NCBI GenBank assembly: GCA_963669155.1
Contig: OZ022581.1
Coordinates: forward strand, 16,327,027 to 16,391,026
Direction: 5' to 3'
From: Arbacia lixula
Taxonomy: Eukaryota; Echinodermata; Echinoidea; Arbacioida; Arbaciidae
Length of the DNA: 64,000 bases
Each line of letters starts with the position of its first letter. Within the stretch, counting starts at the first letter, position 1. Positions 61,501 to 64,000 of this stretch are shown here, one piece after another. Made by a program: the position numbers and the translations under genes. The notes below the pieces were generated by a model. The model saw only the letters and a program-made list of their open reading frames with translations. It was not told the DNA's origin and searched no databases.

Positions 61501-64000
61501 CCTCACCTTCAGCTTCCCTTTCTGGAAGTTTGGTATCACGACCAAGGCCTGGCAGAAGTTCACAGAGGCACAGGATTACTTTTTTGGGTGAGTCCAGATT
61601 TATGTTCGTTTGTGCGAGGCGTAAACAAAAGAAACTGAAAATTAGCATTTATTTTGCCTTAAGTTAAGCCTCTTGAGTATCACGCTAGGGAAACAACTTT
61701 GACTTTTTTTTTTTCATATTTCATGTACATATGGTATTGAGAGGTTTCAACAACAGTCTTGTCGGAGTTGGCTGATTATTTTTGCTTGGCATTGATTCAT
61801 CAGGAACAAAATTTGATCAACCTCATTGTTTAAAGCATGTTTTAAAGTATGTTTTTAAGAAAAAAATATTATTGGAAACGTTTTTCCGCCTGACCTATGG
61901 AAACAAAATTTACCAATCATTTTAATATTGCTTGGTGATTGAGCATGTCCTAATGCACATTCATATAATTTGATCATCATATTCTTCTATCAAGAACAGT
62001 GCACAAGGTTTTGTGATCCGTATTTTAAAGAGAGAGATTGGATACGATCATAAGAGGGTTTAACGGTGGTTGCATATATAGCTCCGCTCCCTGTGAACAA
62101 AATTGCATGCCAGAAGGAGTTATTTAAAGCCTGTGATATTGCCCTGTGTATGCCCTGGCCGTGTGCCTCTGCAAGGTGCTGGTAGGAAGGAAGCCAGTGT
62201 TGATGGAGTCTTGTTGGACTTGTAATTAGATATCCCCTGCTATGTCTCCAAGAACCCAATTACCCATTTTGCAAACTCCTGGATATGAAGAGCTTCCTGT
62301 GTACTTAATTAGGTCATAAGCGGACAGCTCAGGGGATAGCATGTGAGTCCCTTGAGGTAGAGAGAGAGAGAATGATTAAAGAACTGAATGTCAGAACAGC
62401 TTAGCCGTACAAGTTGACATTGAAGTTGTTATTCTATTTATTAAGATGGCGGGAGTTATGAGCAAAACATGTCACTTACTATTATATGCCACTACAAGTA
62501 ATATTAAACTGGTTGGAATAAACAGCAACTTACACCTACACCAAGTATTGTATGCAAATAATGAAAGAACAAGGAAATTGGAATCCCCACCCCCTCAATG
62601 AAGAAAAATAATGATTAATAAGACGAAGAAACATTTCTTTCTCCATACTAAATGTGCAATCAGAATTTGGTGTTCAGAGTAAACTTGGATGAAGGTTATT
62701 TCGGGGTCACCCTGTGTTTGAGAACGCTGGCACTCATGTCCATCTTGTACTACTTTGCAGGATGTCGAAGAAGTATGCCACCATTGCGCTGGATCGGATG
62801 AAGATGGCTGTCGGCAAGGGCGACCAGATAAAACATCAGGATGAGGGAACGTTCCTGGAGTGCTTACTGGCCAGGAGAGACTTCGACATCGACAACCTCT
62901 GCGATCTCATGAACGACCTCATGATTGCGGCCATTGAGACGGTACATACACAATGCGAAATATGATACATCAAATGGATGCTTCAGTTAATGGCTATCAG
63001 CTGCAGTCACAATTCATTTACTCTCAGCTTATATCCATCATGTCAGATTACAACGTAAGCCAGAGAAATGCCAGTCCTGCTATCTCGAAATCTATGGAAT
63101 ATTTGTAAAATTGATTCAGTAGCAACTGAATAGAAAGTGGCTGTCGTAAATGTAAACTGACTGCACCAATCATTTTAGGTAAGGTAAGATTTTGTTAGAT
63201 TTTGTTACGGATTGAGGGTTAGGGAAAAGGTAATGTAAAACACGACTTTAGGCAAGATCCTTGATGTTTATCTGAATATCTCTTCACATACAGTAAACAT
63301 CAAACTAAATATCAGTCCTATCTTTAAATCCATGAAATAATTGTAAAATTGTTTCAGTAGCAATAGAAAGTTGCTGTTGATATTCTAAACAAGATACCAA
63401 TCAGTTTGATGTGACATGCCAAGATCTTCCTTGTGATCTAATCCTAATCTGTATCTCACTCTCAGCTGTTATACCTTTGTTCTTGTGCCTTGCAGACAGC
63501 GAGCACGTTAGCCTTCAACCTGTACTGTCTGGCCAAGAACCCTGAGATCCAGGAGAAGGTGTACCAGGAGATCAACGGCGTCCTCCCTCCAGGCACCAAC
63601 ATCACTGCAGACACCCTGCAGAACCTGCCCTACCTAAAGGCCTGCATCAAGGAGACCGTCAGGTGAGTGCAGCATGGGATGACAAGTGAGAGACCTGATA
63701 GATTATGTCCCTGATAACATGTTGATTTGCATAAAAGTTGAAAACTGAGAAAAACGCATTTAGAATGGTTTGACAACAAGCTAAATCACTGCTTTACCTG
63801 AAAATCTTCATCAAGTAGGTTGGATGAGTGAGACCACAAACTTGATTTTGGAGAACAAGAACAAGTGACAGAATTTTTAGATTAAACTCCGATAACATAT
63901 TGATTTGCATTTACGCTTGATAAGAATAAAAGTACACCATGAATGATTTCATGAGCAGCAGACTGACGATATAATTTGTTCATTTTTCAGAATCCTTGGA
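58399..64000 (+). CDS. Mitochondrial-clan cytochrome P450 (CYP24/CYP10/CYP27-like), 3' truncated
   Basis: A heme monooxygenase expected at the matrix side of the inner mitochondrial membrane, fed electrons by adrenodoxin-type ferredoxin (family knowledge). Joining seven exons gives 391 residues of about 500. In order: an Arg/His-rich, acid-free N-terminus (1-30) resembling a targeting presequence; the hinge IPGPKGIPFFGS (45-56); helix C with EGEEWQRLRR (W144, R148); the block TLESVCAIVFDTRMGCL; the I-helix AAIETT (328-333, T332 the expected catalytic Thr); NLPYLKACIKETVR with K-helix ExxR (E385, R388). The Cys-heme loop is beyond position 64000. Intron phases are 1, 2, 1, 2, 0, 2. LMKP after helix C and AAxETT recall vertebrate CYP24A1 as I remember it, but the CYP family needs a phylogeny. 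ATG 58399 is the first Met of the open frame; Met14 and Met29 are alternatives. Substrate unknown, perhaps a steroid- or secosteroid-like lipid. Confidence 0.93.
58589..59307 (+). other. P450 intron 1
   Basis: 719 bases, GTATGT...TTATAG. Rich in GA/AG repeats, with dense tracts at 58763-58784 and 59093-59117. Reverse-strand frames here are Ser/Leu repeats and not genes. Confidence 0.9.
59308..59533 (+). CDS. P450 coding exon 2
   Basis: 226 bases between TTATAG and GTGAGT. It encodes helix A/B and beta-1 sequence beginning GPYRLDKLHEATIDRFRNFG, then GVTHVHIIDPSDVRELFRNE and KRTPIDAMVKYRRTRK. The YRR word in the B-C region is typical of mitochondrial-clan P450s. It ends in phase 2. Confidence 0.93.
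59534..60886 (+). other. P450 intron 2
   Basis: 1353 bases, GTGAGT...CTGCAG. It contains the three-copy tandem repeat at 60049-60325. The rest is AT-rich with no other feature. Confidence 0.9.
60049..60325. repeat. Three-copy 92-93-bp tandem repeat in intron 2
   Basis: CCTACGTCATTA starts each unit at 60049, 60142 and 60234. Each is followed by a TTTGAA- or CTTGAA-like word and AGTTCAAGTT or a close variant. The first 45 bases of each unit are best conserved; the 3' halves have diverged. The shared ACGTCA is a CRE half-site word. Confidence 0.85.
60887..61080 (+). CDS. P450 coding exon 3
   Basis: 194 bases between CTGCAG and GTAAGC. It encodes EGEEWQRLRRPVQHLLMKP, including helix C W144 and R148, which contact a heme propionate in P450s. 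It continues to KMQRWTLE and ends in phase 1. Confidence 0.93.
61081..61382 (+). other. P450 intron 3
   Basis: 302 bases, GTAAGC...CTGCAG. A C13 run (61356-61368) lies close to the acceptor and forms part of the pyrimidine tract. Confidence 0.92.
61383..61587 (+). CDS. P450 coding exon 4
   Basis: 205 bases between CTGCAG and GTGAGT. It encodes SVCAIVFDTRMGCL (helix E region), then SLKDLTFSFPFWKFGI and WQKFTEAQDYFF (helices F-G). It ends in phase 2. Confidence 0.93.
61588..62760 (+). other. P450 intron 4
   Basis: 1173 bases, GTGAGT...TTGCAG. AT-rich. The 89-codon minus-strand frame (61990-62259) has no recognisable identity. Nothing else was seen. Confidence 0.9.
62761..62941 (+). CDS. P450 coding exon 5
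   Basis: 181 bases between TTGCAG and GTACAT. It encodes helices G-H and the first part of the I-helix, NDLMIAAIET. The intron falls in phase 0 between the two threonines of the AAIETT motif. Confidence 0.92.
62942..63495 (+). other. P450 intron 5 with internal duplication
   Basis: 554 bases, GTACAT...TTGCAG. Two related segments (63071-63144 and 63312-63377, offset about 238) share CAGTCCT, TTGTAAAATTG.TTCAGTAG and AGAAAGT.GCTGT. It is non-coding. Confidence 0.88.
63496..63662 (+). CDS. P450 coding exon 6
   Basis: 167 bases between TTGCAG and GTGAGT. It encodes TASTLAFNLYCLAKNPEIQE (rest of the I-helix and J), then INGVLPPGTNITADTLQNLP and the K-helix YLKACIKETVR with the ExxR salt-bridge pair. 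It ends in phase 2. Confidence 0.94.
63663..63990 (+). other. P450 intron 6 with internal duplication
   Basis: 328 bases, GTGAGT...TTTCAG. GATAACATRTTGATTTGCAT occurs at 63713 and 63891 (offset 178), with weaker similarity upstream of each. It is non-coding. Confidence 0.88.
63991..64000 (+). CDS. P450 coding exon 7, cut by window end
   Basis: Ten bases after TTTTTCAG complete Arg388 and add Ile-Leu-Gly. The meander and Cys-heme loop must follow to the right of the window. Confidence 0.85.

Noticed and set aside
1-64000. tRNA, 5S rRNA or snRNA genes
   Set aside because: I looked for GGTTCRANYCC-type B boxes with paired arms and for conserved snRNA 5' ends. Isolated TTCGAAT or TTCGATC words (for example 41178, 51447) lack a matching cloverleaf.
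1-64000. CRISPR arrays or bacterial gene clusters
   Set aside because: No evenly spaced identical repeats with unique spacers, and no dense intronless genes. The tandem repeats present are adjacent minisatellite-like units in intron-bearing animal DNA.
1-64000. Autonomous transposons or retroelements
   Set aside because: No frame shows reverse-transcriptase, integrase or transposase motifs. Only short non-coding inverted-repeat elements and one tail-like footprint are visible.

Overview
This is metazoan nuclear DNA. It holds one recognisable protein-coding gene, split by introns with GT..AG borders and cut by the right edge of the window. The rest is repeat-bearing, AT-leaning DNA with many GA, CT and CA microsatellites and long G or C runs. 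The gene is a mitochondrial-clan cytochrome P450, which excludes bacteria and archaea. Short introns (0.3-1.35 kb), many small inverted-repeat elements and frequent AGGCCTA-type words suggest a marine invertebrate, perhaps an echinoderm or another non-vertebrate deuterostome. That taxonomic guess is impression only; no marker gene fixes it.

Layout. Positions 1-58,250 contain no coding exon I can assign to a known family on either strand. Three places have core-promoter architecture: TATA near 1946 with a splice donor at 2336, TATA plus initiator at 11732/11761, and the best one, TATA plus initiator at 38236/38269 with a donor at 38568. One unrecognised stretch, 56608-56798, looks like a terminal coding exon. 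Repeats include a 624-bp fold-back element (4621-5244), a small family of about 215-bp inverted-repeat elements (complete copies at 3531, 29536 and 30744, plus fragments), an A-rich tract between 17-bp direct repeats (3120-3182), two diverged tandem duplications (24716-25155 and 33880-34160) and many microsatellites.

Positions 58,399-64,000 hold the P450 on the + strand. Seven exons are visible, the last entering by only 10 bases. They give 391 residues: a presequence-like N-terminus, the Pro-rich hinge, helix C WxxxR, the I-helix AAIETT motif and the K-helix ExxR. The heme-binding cysteine region lies beyond the window. Several introns carry tandem duplications, including a three-copy 92-93-bp repeat with a conserved ACGTCA word. 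A TATA-like word lies 145 bp before the ATG, and a good splice acceptor lies 16 bp before it, so either a proximal promoter or an upstream leader exon (38269-38567 is one candidate) could supply the 5' end.

I found no tRNA, rRNA, CRISPR array, transposase or reverse-transcriptase ORF, and no evidence of a novel multi-gene system. The findings are leads on repeats, promoters and the P450.
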